The notes below the pieces were generated by a model. That model was given only the letters and a program-made list of their open reading frames with translations, searched no databases and was not told where the DNA came from. A DNA stretch of 64,000 bases from Ypsolopha sequella (Eukaryota > Arthropoda > Insecta > Lepidoptera > Ypsolophidae): assembly GCA_934047225.1 (NCBI GenBank), contig OW203989.1, positions 4,873,977 to 4,937,976 on the forward strand. Direction: 5' to 3'. Both the position numbers and the translations under genes were made by a program. This document shows, piece by piece, positions 23,141 through 34,800 of the stretch (positions are counted from its first letter, which is position 1; each line of letters begins with the position of its first letter).

Positions 23141-23559
23141 AACATGCGTTTACTTACACGTTCTTCCATATTAGTTATACAGGCTGTTATATGAAGTTGC
23201 GGAAGCCAGAAACTGGCGATGGTACTCGTCCATACGAACAACTTTTACTATGGAACCATAAGCCTCTAAACGAAAAAAAAATCAGCCGTTCCAAACCAAA
23301 ACGTATGAAACACCTGTTTTTTATTTTTGAATTCTCAAATTTTTTTCATGAAAAGTTTTTCGTTTCGGTGAGTACTTTCGCCAGTTTCTGGCTTCCGCAA
23401 TTTCATCTTTACATCCTGTTTAATAATTTCAGATTTTTCGGTCGTATACTTTCAAATAACTATGACAGAAATAAATTTCTATGTTTGAACACTTGGCGAT
23501 TTATCTATCGCAAGTAGATATAAATTAACATTATATCATTGCAGTATAGAAACGCAGAA

Positions 23560-23640
23560 AGAAAAGTAAATCTGGATGTGAGGAGCTCTGAACCGGGAAT
23601 CGAACCTGGGACCTCTCGCTACTACTCCCGGGACTTTCAA
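23560..23640 (-). repeat. SINE head fragment
   Basis: GGATGTGAGGAGCTCTGAAC followed by CGGGAATCGAACCTGGGACC is the same tRNA-like B-box block as at 5171-5220 and 40280-40316. The 66-codon frame over it (23539-23739) is an artefact. Confidence 0.55.
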
Positions 23641-24387
23641 ATAAAATTATACAAAGGAAAATTTATGTTGTATATATTTTCTAATTCAAAAACATTATAT
23701 ATTAATAAATTATATGTGATGAAATACGAAATAATCTAAATAGAAAAAATAATAAAAATGCGCAATACGAATGAAACTAATCAGATTTATATTTCAAACG
23801 AAAATGCTAAAAAGGTTTATAGCGACTGAAATCCCTTCCTTTGAACGAAGATTTAAAGAGACGAGGCACGAATGCAAAGTGCGCTGTGCCATTATGTAAA
23901 TTTTGTAATAAAGGATTTTTCATGCTTTAAGGTACCTAGATTGCATCTGTTAAATAATTTCTGAAATTTATGTAATTGGTAGTGAGAATACCTATTTTCT
24001 TTTTTCGAGAGTACCCGGAATAGAAGAGCTTGTATGACTAGATTGATTGATGTGGAAGACGCGAGAGAGGTGTGTCTGGGTCGTACCAGATGGAGATTTG
24101 TAGTCTCTGCCTGCCCTCTGGGAGACAATCGTGAGTATATATAATTTTATGCAAATAAATAAAAATAAAAAAAAATGAATTTTCTTATTTCAAAAAGCTT
24201 TCCTGTAATATTTTTGAAATTATGGAATTCAAGACAATTATTGCAAAGAATGTAGATATTTTCAATTAATATGTTGACAATCCATATACAACATTTTCAC
24301 GGCGGATATCTTCTATACTCCGTACATTATAGCATGAATAGAATGACGGGTCTCTTTATTTCAATGATGGGACACTAATAATGTACG

Positions 24388-24810
24388 TTAAGAGGCTATG
24401 TGAATTTTATTTTTGTCACTGTTACTCCAAGCGAAAAATCGCGCAGTGTGAGAGGGGTGGTTTCAGGGCGAAAGCGAAAAATCTTAGTTTTATAATTTTT
24501 ATAAAAAAAACTAAAATAGCTAGCAAAATTTCAAATATCAAATCTCTAGATATTGTTGAAACACACCTAATAAAATATGTTTGAGTTCTGTATGGTTCCT
24601 ATTCGTCAAACGAGGAGAAAAAGTGTGTTTGAAGACCTCATTTCAACAATTGTTTCTATCGAGGAAAATTTATCCAAAAATATTTTCCAATTTCAAATCC
24701 CTAGATTATATAGTCAAGATGCATATACCAGAAACTGATTATAATTTTCCGTGTATTTCATGAAATACACAGAAAAGAAACAACCGTATTTTTTTCGCAT
24801 ATCGCCTTAA
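24388..24810 (+). mobile_element. TTAA-flanked MITE family A, copy 4
   Basis: TTAAGAGGCTATGTG at the left and CATATCGCCTTAA at the right bound a 423-bp copy. Internal AAAAAGTGTGTTTGAAGAC and GAGGAAAATTTATCC blocks are shared with copies 2 and 5. No coding capacity; frames at 24381-24584 and 24581-24763 are internal artefacts. Confidence 0.7.
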
Positions 24811-24841
24811 ATAATATAGTTTCTGTTCTCACGAAGATTTA

Positions 24842-24893
24842 TACAATACAATACAATACAATACAACACAATATAATACAATACAATACAATA
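24842..24893 (+). repeat. AATAC pentanucleotide microsatellite
   Basis: About ten consecutive AATAC-type units with two interruptions (AACAC and ATAAT). Confidence 0.9.
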
Positions 24894-25129
24894 TTCTATA
24901 TTGCACACCAAAAAACAGAAATAAGAACAGTTTTATAATAGTATTAGGGTACAATTGGCGGTCTTATCACTAAAAGCGATCACTTACAGACAACCTTTGG
25001 ATGGAAGAACTTTTAAAAAAGAAATGTATAAGAGCGGTGCACAGAATAAATTACACACTTTAAAACATATTGATGAATTAAATAAACTATATACATGTAC
25101 ATAAATAATAAACATTACGTATATAAATG

Positions 25130-25156
25130 AGATATATATGTATATATATATATGTA
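25130..25156. repeat. TA-rich dinucleotide run
   Basis: ATATATATGTATATATATAT-type sequence, downstream of the LINE tail on the minus strand. Confidence 0.8.
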
Positions 25157-25231
25157 CACACAAATTATATACTTTATATAAATAAATCTTTATTAATATA
25201 GAAACAAATAGAAATACATACAACTTTAAGA

Positions 25232-25438
25232 TCAAAGAGAAAGATAATGCTGTTTGACTAATGAATTAAATGAATGTAATGACGGAGCTCGTCTTATTGT
25301 GAGAGGAAGGGCATTCCACAGATTTACAGCTTCAACAGTAAAGGAGTTCCCAGAAAAACACGTTGTATGAACTAGCACTGCTAAGCGAAGATCTACAGAT
25401 GACCTCAGATGAAGGCTGTTCTTAGTATGAAGACACAT
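25232..25438 (-). pseudogene. Non-LTR retrotransposon (LINE) reverse transcriptase C-terminus
   Basis: The minus-strand frame encodes about 68 residues ending in SFTVEAVNLWNALPLTI and SFNSLVKQHYL before a stop. This AxxLWNxLPxxI plus SFxxxLK pattern is the C-terminal end of jockey/CR1-like LINE polymerases, the same type as at 4207-4311. An AATAAA-type signal follows on the minus strand near 25180. Upstream the LINE is cut off and replaced by repeat family C at 25498. It is a 5'-truncated dead copy. Confidence 0.75.
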
Positions 25439-25497
25439 AAAGCGGTCTTTTAGATAAGATTGGTATAAAGGGTTAAATAAAACTGAATATAGAAGAA

Positions 25498-25930
25498 AAT
25501 AGTAGTTTATGCTACAAGGGCGAAAAGGAATAAAGCACGACGACGATTTAAAACACGAGCGCAGCGAGTGTTTTAAACGTAACCGAGTAATTTATTGCAC
25601 TTACGCCCATGTATCATACTACGTTTTTCAATGCATAGTGTGAGGAAATAAAACAAATATAATCTTGTGAACTTGTGTGTGTCTGTATCCAGAGCCGTTA
25701 AACAGTGGAAAAAAAAGTATAAAATGTATGGTACACAGGAAAGGTTGCAGCCTGCAGCCTGCAACCTTTCCTGTGTACCTGTGTTGGCTAACCTGCAACT
25801 TGCAGGTTAGCCAACCATTGTAAATAAATAAAAAAAAAAAATAATAATAAAGCCCTAGGGCAAAATAATCAACTTTCTGTTCGGTTTTGATGCATAAAAA
25901 GTGGGCCTTTACGAGCACTTGCATTGAAAA
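25498..25930 (-). repeat. Dispersed repeat family C, copy 2
   Basis: Inverted copy of 22753-23140, with the same ordered blocks from GTAGTTTATGCTACAAGGGC to AAAGTGGGCCTTTACGAGCA. It contains an extra local palindrome around 25740-25815 where CTGCAACCTTTCCTGTGTAC and its inverse meet. Frames on the minus strand here (25573-25978) are artefacts. Confidence 0.65.
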
Positions 25931-26509
25931 GAATATGAGAATATGCAATGCATATTTATATGCATGGGTAAAGCTCAAGAACCCTACTTAAGTTGTAAAT
26001 CGGTAATAAATTATCACTTTCTGAAATAACGAATTACCGCACGCAGTATTTCGGGTAAAGTTAATGATTTCCACATTATAAAATATATCGCACGAGATCC
26101 CAATTTATTTCTTGAACACGGCCATTAAAAATAGCAGGGGTGCCTTTTAGGACCCTGAAAAGGGCGAAGCACCCTGCTGCGTCCACGGTAAGATAGGGGT
26201 GAGGGGTGCAAAAAGCTCAAGTAGATGTGTTAAGTAGTTGGGTGATAGGGGACCCGGTGAGTTATAGTGCAATCAAAATGTATTACGGCGTTATGTTTGG
26301 TTTCTTAATGGTATTTTGTGCAACTGTGGCGTAATAAGAGACATTGGAACACAAATGAGTTTCAAAGTAGACAACAGAAGTGGACACAATACAGTTGGAC
26401 ACAATAGTTACTTTATCTACGACCAATAAACATGACATAATTAATAATATGAAGTCAACTATAATTTCAAGAAAAAAAAAACACTTGTTCGTAAAGTTCA
26501 GGTGTGTCT

Positions 26510-26825
26510 CTGCAGTATTGCCACCTGGACCCGTCTTTGTTTCTCGTCATTCTCGCTGATTAAAACCTCCACAATCAGTGATGTTACCACCGGTGGTCAT
26601 AAAGACGGACTGGATTGTCGGTGACATTACCAACCGCGACCCTGAAGACTAGTTTTCGTAGCCACCAACCTACAAACTGGGGCGGTTCCCCCCGGGTCCG
26701 CGGATTGAAGCCCGTGGAGAAGAAGCCCGGGCAATAGTTAAAAAAACTAAAGGCCTCACCTGCGCACGCCCGTGCGGGCGAAGAAGACTCCTTTCTCTCT
26801 CTCTCTCTCTCTCTCTCGGTGATTA
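26510..26825. repeat. GC-rich patch ending in a CT microsatellite
   Basis: The patch is clearly richer in G and C than its surroundings (GGGGCGGTTCCCCCCGGGTC, CGCACGCCCGTGCGGGCG) and ends in a (CT)n run at 26793-26816. It resembles the 5' untranslated start of some non-LTR elements or a SINE, but I cannot assign it. No open frame is maintained. Confidence 0.45.
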
Positions 26826-28545
26826 AATGGTAATGATGAGTTATTTAAGCGGTGTTATATTAAATTGGGCCAATTACAGCGCAGAATCGCGGTGTTATTA
26901 ATAATAAATTATATTATTATCATTGGTCAAACAATGTACTTATTATGTGTAATTACCTTACGTAGTATGGGACTAGATAAAATCTATTTGGTGAGGTGAG
27001 TAAAGATTAAATATTTTAATTTGTATTGATATTTTTTATTTCATATTTATATCAAAAATACATTACGATGCCTATTATAAAAAACCAGTCAATAGCAATT
27101 CAGACTTACGTACCTAGGGTTCCGTAATTCCGTAGTTTTGGGAATTTTGTCATTTTGTGTTTTCACGAATTTCTCGGTCGTTATAATTTTCCTTTAATTT
27201 TTACGTAAGCACATATTACCATGATTTTTTTCATATTTGTCGGTCCACCAGTTTTAAAAATAAGGGGGGAGAACATTTTCTGTGGTTTTTCAAAGATTTT
27301 TTTTCGTAGCACATAGCTGAGCTGCGACCATTTATCAGGGTACTATAACTTATATATTTTTTGTTCATCTTTAAATATCATTGTTCTTTTTCGTGTTTTG
27401 TTTTTGTTTTTTTTTCACCTTGATAATAAAGCTTTTTTTTTCTTTCTTTCTTTCATATATTTTTAATCCATACATTGTATGACGTACAGTTACAGTGGAC
27501 GCATGTTTACTAATAACGTACAATTGACAGCCCTCCCCACAAGCAAAGCATCACCACATAACAATCCCAACAGCCAGCAATAAACAGCTAACCCTCAAAC
27601 GACCACGGGTCATTTATACCCGAGCAACCGTTTAACGATAATTACTCGTGTTTATTGTGACGAATGCCCAGGAATTAAGATAATTTGCCGTTACCGGCCT
27701 GAGTGAGTTGTGTAACGAACTGGACATAGGCGTCACGAAATTGAAATGGAAAAATTAATTTACGCTTCTACAATTATGTAAAACCACAAAATGTATTATT
27801 GTTTTTTTTTTGGCTGTTGGGTCATCTATTGGATTATGGCGGATATTATGCTCATCCATTATCTCCGAATACACCTTAATTTTTTTTTTTTTGCAAATAC
27901 TTTGCTTTTTCTTTTTTTGCTATTCTTAAAACACAAAAGAATGATGTTATGTCATTTGAAACATTCCAATTAAGATTAATTGACAGGCTTTTTAGCCAAC
28001 ACTTAATTCCACAGAGAAAACTGTATTTTCAGTCACCCAAATTCATAATCCTCAAAAACATTAAGAAATTTTTACCAGAGTTTTTCATGGGAAATCTTGA
28101 AGATTTCACAAATGACACAAATGCTCTTGCAAAAAACCGGTGCAAAGACGATTTATTTCCTACTTTCAAACACTATTCTGTTCATACGTAACCAAACAGA
28201 CATTACGTTGGGATATTACGTGAGAATGCTGGCCTGGGAGACATTTCGTTCTACCCCCGGGACATAAAACCTTTCATCTGGATAATGTTCGATCAGTAAG
28301 CGCTTAGAGCGTAATAGAAGACCCTCTAGTTTTGTGAGCCGAAGAGAAGTGTCTATTTTGGGCCCTTTATGTACTTGAGTATGTGAGGTAACGTTGCCCT
28401 TTATTTTAGAGTTTTGAAGGTACCTAAAATATAATTCGGAAATTATGTATGGTTTACAACAAAATTCATCGCTGGGGTAACTCTGTCAATAGAGTGCATT
28501 ACAAGATATAAATTTCAATTACACACAAATTATCTGAGGAAAGCG
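26826..28545. other. Gene-free AT-rich sequence
   Basis: This contains a CTAGGGTTCCGTAATTCC fragment of the AGGGTTCCGTACC family near 27115. An 80-codon frame at 27949-28191 is protein-like but unrecognised and starts in T-rich DNA; I do not call it. Confidence 0.4.
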
Positions 28546-28860
28546 ACGGTAGCTCAGGCGGTAGAACGCTGGTTTTGATCTTGATCTTGAGACCCAGGTT
28601 CGATCCCCGGTCGGGCATGCACCAAGAAGTTTTTCGGAATTTATGTGCATAGTATTTATATTACCTAATACTTACCACTTGCTGAACGGTAAAGCAAAAC
28701 ATCGTGAGGAAACCTGCACGCCCTAAAAATCGTGTATTTGTGTATTTGTATCCGAAGAACGGCGATAGGGCTCACCAACCATCACGTTGGGACGTAATAA
28801 TCGTCGGTGAAAGTTTTTTGAGGAAATAAAGTAGATAAAGGACTGTTCACACCTCTGACA
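28546..28860 (+). mobile_element. tRNA-headed SINE, near-complete copy
   Basis: GACGGTAGCTCAGGCGGTAG (A-box) and GGTTCGATCCCCGGTCGGGC (B-box) form the tRNA-derived head. The body has TACCACTTGCTGAACGGTAA, AAACCTGCACGCCC and CCATCACGTTGGGACGT. Its parts match 5958-5994 plus 6412-6560, 29974-30216 (inverted) and 30780-30960. It is transcribed, if at all, from the internal RNA polymerase III promoter. Confidence 0.75.
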
Positions 28861-29404
28861 CCCCCTCGGGGATTCATGTCGTGATAATATTTATGTATTT
28901 TTTTTCTCTGAGAAAAAGTAATCTTAGACAGGACTCGACCCTCTATTTCTACCTTTCGCTGGCCAGCAATTTATCAAGGTGGTCTACCGAGATATACCTA
29001 CTGATTATTTTGTTTACATTTTAGTCGGGATTCCAGTTCATGTTCACTTCAAATCTCTTTACTTTAATAGTATCACATTTTTCTTATAAAAGATCAAATA
29101 AAAAGTAGGTATCAATACATTTTGTATCAATATATTTCCTTAAAAAAAGATTTATCATAGTTACGAAAACACAGAAAATACACTTTGTTCTAAAATAAGC
29201 TTTATTACAATTTATTAGGGTCCTTATTAGATACGCTATATCGTATCGTAACGACCCGACCCAATCGTGGAAACGTGTTACTGAAAGACATCGTGACGTA
29301 GGTAACGTGTAAGAAAACAGGTATTTACACCCAGAGTGGGGCGATCGGTTCAGTCAGACCCTGTCCTTTAAGGACATTGTCGGTGTAACGTGTTAACAAG
29401 TGTT
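28861..29404. other. Gene-free sequence
   Basis: No gene or named repeat beyond a CCCCTCGGGGATTCATGTCG block that marks the 3' end of the preceding SINE family. Confidence 0.4.
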
Positions 29405-29878
29405 TTAAGGCGATTACCGTCGCCAAATTAGCAGCTCGATGTTTGTCTGTATGAATATCGACGGAAACGACATTGAAATAACGTTCAAATCAGTGCACAA
29501 TGCGTGGTGGCTTTTACGACGCTCGCTGCGTCCTTGAAAGGGCAAAATAGGAGAAAATAATACTTTTCATATGGGCGTCATTGTTAGATTGAATAATACT
29601 ATGTTATATTTATAGCTATCAAGTTTATCTATTAATCAAAGCATAAATTAATTAAATCACCTAAGCCGCTTAGGAGCAGTAGGAAATTCAAGCCAAAAAA
29701 CACCATTCAGTTGAAACAATTTTTCATATAGAAGTTTTGGTGGTACGAAAAAGAAAAATGTTGCATATGTTGTCCTAGAGTTGATAAACCATAGTACATT
29801 TTTTCAATATTTTTGGTTTGGCCATAAAAGAGGAGTAGGCTTTAGAAAGTACCCATTTGGCGATACTAAGGGCCTTAA
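29405..29878 (+). mobile_element. TTAA-flanked MITE family B, copy 1
   Basis: TTAAGGCGATTACCGTCGCC at the left and GGCGATACTAAGGGCCTTAA at the right give inverted ends abutting TTAA. The 474-bp body is alignable almost throughout with 38319-38793 in the same orientation. The terminal wording is close to family A, so the two families may use the same transposase. Confidence 0.75.
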
Positions 29879-29973
29879 GGGCTAATGAAAAGTTTCTGAT
29901 ATTGTATTATAGGCATAAATATCGCTACTGGTCCTTTACTAATACGTTGAAATTTTATAATTTAAATAAATAA

Positions 29974-30216
29974 ATATATCATCATGGCATGAATCCCCAA
30001 GGGGGTGTCGGAGGTGTTCCGAGTGTGAAGTGAAATGCAAGTTACAGCCCACACTCGATACACCCGCGTTTCACCGACAATTATGACGTCCGAACGTGAT
30101 GAGTGGTGATCTGTATCGCCGTACTTCGGGAAAAATTCATTGATGCATGCCCGACCGGGGATCGAACCTGAATCTCAAAATTGAGAGGCCAGCGTTTTAC
30201 CACTGAGCTACCGCTG
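29974..30216 (-). mobile_element. tRNA-headed SINE, inverted copy
   Basis: GCATGCCCGACCGGGGATCG and CCACTGAGCTACCGCTG are the inverse of the head at 28546. GAATCCCCAAGGGGGTGTCG is the inverse of its 3' end at 28858-28893. The two SINEs are about 1.1 kb apart and face each other. Confidence 0.7.
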
Positions 30217-30277
30217 CTGCCTTAAAATGTATAACATAAAAATCGATAGAGAAACGTAAAAATACGTATTTTGAATC

Positions 30278-30697
30278 TTAAAGCGATATGTTAATAATAA
30301 AGGTGCTTCTTTTTTGTGTATTTCAAGAAATACAGAGAAAATTTTAATAAATTTCTGGTATATGCATTTTGACTTTATAATCTAGAGTTTTGGAATTGAA
30401 AAACATGTTTGGATAAATTTTCCTCGATAGAAATAATTATTGAAATGACGTCTTCAAACACACTTTTTCTCCTCGTTTGACGAATAGGAACCATATGCAT
30501 AACTCAAACATATTTTATTAGGTGTATTTCAACAATATCTAGAGATTTAATATTTGAAACTTTGATAGATATTTTAGTTTTTTTATAAAAATTATAAAAC
30601 TAACATTTTTCGCCTTCGCCCTAAAGCCCCTCTCGCACTGAGCGTGTTTTCGCATGTGAGTGACAGTGACAAAAATAAAATTCGCATAGCCTCTTAA
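30278..30697 (-). mobile_element. TTAA-flanked MITE family A, copy 5
   Basis: TTAAAGCGATATG on the left and CATAGCCTCTTAA on the right bound a 420-bp copy in the opposite orientation to copy 4, with which it shares its interior closely. Confidence 0.7.
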
Positions 30698-30719
30698 AGA
30701 GAGAGTCTGGACTCGAAAT

Positions 30720-30960
30720 AAAATATGCAATCCCCTCGGGGAGACACATCGTCACAATATGATATATTATGTTTGTTTTAAAAAAGTATTATTGCATAGT
30801 CTTTGTATACTAAGTACTTGCTAACGGTGAAGAATAAAACTGTGAGATAAACCTGCATGGCCCTAAGTACGGCGAAAAGTATCAAGTCGATCACGTTGGG
30901 ACGTGACATCGTCAATGAAAAGAGGGTGTACGAGTCTTGAATAAAACAGTCAGCCCCAAA
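30720..30960 (+). repeat. SINE body fragment
   Basis: GAGATAAACCTGCATGGCCC and CGATCACGTTGGGACGTGAC match the body of the SINE at 28546. The tRNA head is missing. Confidence 0.55.
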
Positions 30961-31832
30961 ACCTGTCCCCAGTCAAAAACACCTTTGACACCTTTTTTAT
31001 GACAGTATGTTTTATACGTAGTTAGAAAGATATTCCAATATGGCGTCTATTAACTTCCACCCGTAACAATAAATAAATCTTCCGTTTTTACAAGCAATTT
31101 GGAGCAAAAAAATAGAAATAAAGAACTTGTGAAAACACGCTATCTCCCCCACTTAAAACGGACGGCATTTTTTATCAATGACATCTCGCGCCTCTCTCGA
31201 CATAAAAGATTTAGTTCCGGTAATATTCATACTCAAGGTACTCCATTAAATAAGGAACGTGGCGTCCCGAAATTGCTTTAATAAAACAAGAAAATAAATC
31301 TCCTTTTCAACCCCAGCTATAAAGGGAAACTAGGAATATACGGTGGGGTTGCCGGAGTAGTTTCTCTGTTTTGGTTTTCGAATGTCTCGTTTGTGTGGAC
31401 GGAGGTTTACGTTGGATATTTAGCGTAAAGCTTAACCTGCGTTTACATGTGTGAGTTTTTGTTGAATTTTATTTTAAAAAATGTAAGTTGAATGAAATAG
31501 TTTAAGTCGTTGGTTTGTTTACCAATTATAATTATTATAATTTATTAATAAATTAATAATTAATAAATTAATAAATTTATTATTAACAAAGCCCGTCGAG
31601 AATCACCAACAAAATACTTGACTTGTGAAACGTGTATTTTATATACCTACTTTGCAAAATAAACTATTTGAATTTTGAATTTTGAATACACGTTGTTAAG
31701 ATTTTTACTGGTTTCTAAATTTATTATGCGCTTGCTTTTAAAGTTTTCAAATCAATGAGACTTTAGTAGCTTGGGAGGAGTTAGGCATATATTTATTATA
31801 TGTATTGCATATATTTATTATTATTTATTAGA
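30961..31832. other. Gene-free AT-rich sequence
   Basis: This contains a local TTAATTAATAAATT-type low-complexity palindrome at 31530-31585. No supported gene. Confidence 0.4.
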
Positions 31833-31875
31833 TTCGACTGACGACGGCCACAAGTTGGCCGAAATATATTTCGAA
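31833..31875 (+). ncRNA. Hammerhead-ribozyme-like motif
   Basis: On the plus strand: TTCGA, CTGACGA, one extra C, a GGCCA/TGGCC stem around CAAGT, GAAA, TATATT, then TCGAA, which pairs with the leading TTCGA. The triplet AUU would be cleaved before 31871. It differs from 16597-16639 by compensated changes in stem II, as expected if the fold had been selected. Confidence 0.45.
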
Positions 31876-34800
31876 ACTAATTAATACTTTTTTATTTACA
31901 TATTATAATCTATCTAAAACAATAAAACGCCAAAAAAAGGCTTAAGAAGATTATTTTTCATATATTAATTATATTATTTACTCCTTATTCCTATATTTTA
32001 TTTAATTCTAGTGTATTAAAATTAAGGAAACCTAACCTTTATTACTTCCATGTGTATTTCACCATATTATTATTTATCACATAAAATATAGACATAGATT
32101 ATTTAATTATATTACATTAAAACCGACCTGTAATAAGTGTATCTGATATACCTACATTACATAAATAAATAAATTTCAGTTCAATTTCTAGTGTTTGAGT
32201 TACACTGCTGACGGAAAGATAAAAGAAACAGAGATTCCGTAGATATCCAAGATTTACCTATTTCAGTTAAAACCTAATTGTAAAAATATATTTTTTTGTC
32301 TAGCTAGTGTAACTGGTATGGAGTTAGAACTCGTAATCTGTGAGTCAGAAGCGAAAACTCAGGGATAATTAATGTGTTTTTCTTATCTTCGTATCTTCTT
32401 GAAAAACTAAACACTCAAAGTTGATATATGTAATTAAATTTAATTGGTACAAAATCGCAATATGTGTTTGACTTGTTGTAGAAAACTAATGACATGGATT
32501 CTTGAGTATGTCTTAAACAAGACGGGATAAATAATGTGGTTATTATTTGTTTCTATTCACTAAAATGTAGTTTATATATATACATATATATATATGTATA
32601 TGTACACTAAATAAAATAAAATGCAAGTTACTGTGAGATATATTTCGGGCCCTGTCCTGGGTCCGGCATCAGTCACAATTTTAAAGACAAACTTGTTCGG
32701 GCATTATGTCTGCACCGCACATTTATGTAGGTTACACGCATCATCATTTTTATTCATACGTTTTTACAATAAATTCAGTGTTTCAACAACTCTCAACCCG
32801 GGCGGTTTTCTTTATCACTCTAACGAGTAAACCCCGATCGTATCACTATCAGTAAAATATTGGGACAACCCCAACATTTTTTTTGGTCCTTATTCCTATA
32901 TTTTAATTAATAACGTAATAACGTAAGTCAATTAATAACGTTTATTTACATTTCTATTGACTAACATTTTTAAGACTTGGACCCTTGAACGAGGCGTGGA
33001 CGAGCAAGTTTTATATCTCTTGAAAATTCCAATTTACAAATTTTTTAGCTAACGAAGAGAAGACTAAGTGACGCATGAGTCTGTTTGTGCTTTCTTATTT
33101 CGAGAACGGCTCAAAAAATAAAACGAAATTTCATTTTCCTAATCTAATTTTCCAATCTTTCTTTATAACTCCAAAGTGTCAAAGTATTTCTTTTTGACGA
33201 GAAAAATAATTGCATGATTTCTGATAATACTTTTGCAATTTAAATTCTCGGCCAACACTTCATAGATAACAATTCAATTTTTCAATTCATCGCCGACATC
33301 CAATTAACTTTTACCGCAAACTTTTTTCTCTCCAACAAATCACGCTTTGTCTGCGTTGAATACAGTCTCTTTCTTCGTTCATTCATTCCTTTTATTAGCA
33401 TTTTTTCCTCGTTTCTTTCTTGCCTTGCCTGTTAATAAGTCCTGAGGTTTTCTGCTCTTATTGTATCTTTTGAGACCGTTTCTTATTCAATCTAGTGGTC
33501 TTCGTTGGCCTCGTGTTTACAGTGAGACTAATATTGCGAGACATCGAGCGGTTGCATTTGCAAATAAATTCGCAAAGTTATATAAAACTTACCTTTTACA
33601 AAACATGAAAACATTGACAGATTAAAATAGCATTTTATTATTTACTATTAATGTATGTACCTAACGACTTATAATTTAGTACATAACTATCTAATTTATA
33701 GAAAAATAAGTGCGACTCCCTCCCTACAGACAAACCAAATGTGGCATGTTCCGAAATAGAATTATATCGCTAAAATCGATTACAAAAGTTTGAAGTGAAT
33801 GGCTTATGATCCATTGTAATTCTATTTCTTTTTCTTTTTCAGACCGCAAGGAAAGATTAAGTTATCTTTGAAAAAAATAAACATATCCATTCATTCATTC
33901 ATTCATCCAGCGATTACAGCAAGAAATTCGTTATCCTAGACTATTTCAGTTCGTAGTTTGTTTAAATTGCCGTACTAATATTAATATTTCAACCTTAAAA
34001 TAAAAAATTAAAACAGCTTACTTTAATAATTCATATTTTGATCAAGTTAGTGTGTCATAATTATAAAAAAATATACATGGCATTCACGTAGACAAGATTA
34101 ATTCTATTTTCCCATTACGCATAGAGGCTAAAATATTCCCACATTTTTTATAACAACATTACAAACCTCAATAATATTGTGAGGCTTCATAGTTAGCAAA
34201 ATTCAACACACATTAATAGCTAGGTACGTATTATTAAATGACGCTTGGCAGTGTCTCCAATATCACATAAAACTAATAGCAACACTGTGTTTACACGCCA
34301 AACATGGCGGCAACATACTGGCGCGTTCAGATTTTATAGAATTTGAACGATCAAAAGACTCACTGTTCTCTTGTCTCGCAACTTTTGTAACTGGGTGATG
34401 TGAGACTCACAAATTCCCAATTAAGCTTTTTCGTGCATCCGACGTATTCGTAGATTATTTCTTTTGTTTCGTTTCGTAGCTCTAGTTTCGGCGGACTTAT
34501 TGTCTTATTGTATTTGTGTGGCCGAAACAGCTAATCTTGATTGTCACGCCTTTGTGAACGCGCTATTGTTAGTATATTATTTTCCTTGGTTTCTTTAAGA
34601 TTTATTTGCCATTCTGCTTGTCACATTCAATAAAAAAGCTAAATAAATTAAGAAAAATTTGAAGAAAAAGAAATCACACTACATTTCCCGAATCAAAACA
34701 GAACTCAAAAGCGTCATCCTTTATCAACTACTGAATTGTATTTATAAGTATTTTTAAAAAACAATTTATTTATTATTATTATTTATAAAAACGAAATTTG

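Noticed and set aside
23539..23739. 66-codon frame containing SEPGIEPGTSRYYS
   Set aside because: That peptide is a typical artefact of translating a tRNA-derived SINE B-box.
27949..28191. 80-codon protein-like frame
   Set aside because: It looked like a transposase remnant at first, but I could match no motif, so I left it uncalled.
28546..28620. Possible tRNA gene on the plus strand
   Set aside because: It continues into a SINE body shared with other copies and lacks a proper cloverleaf.
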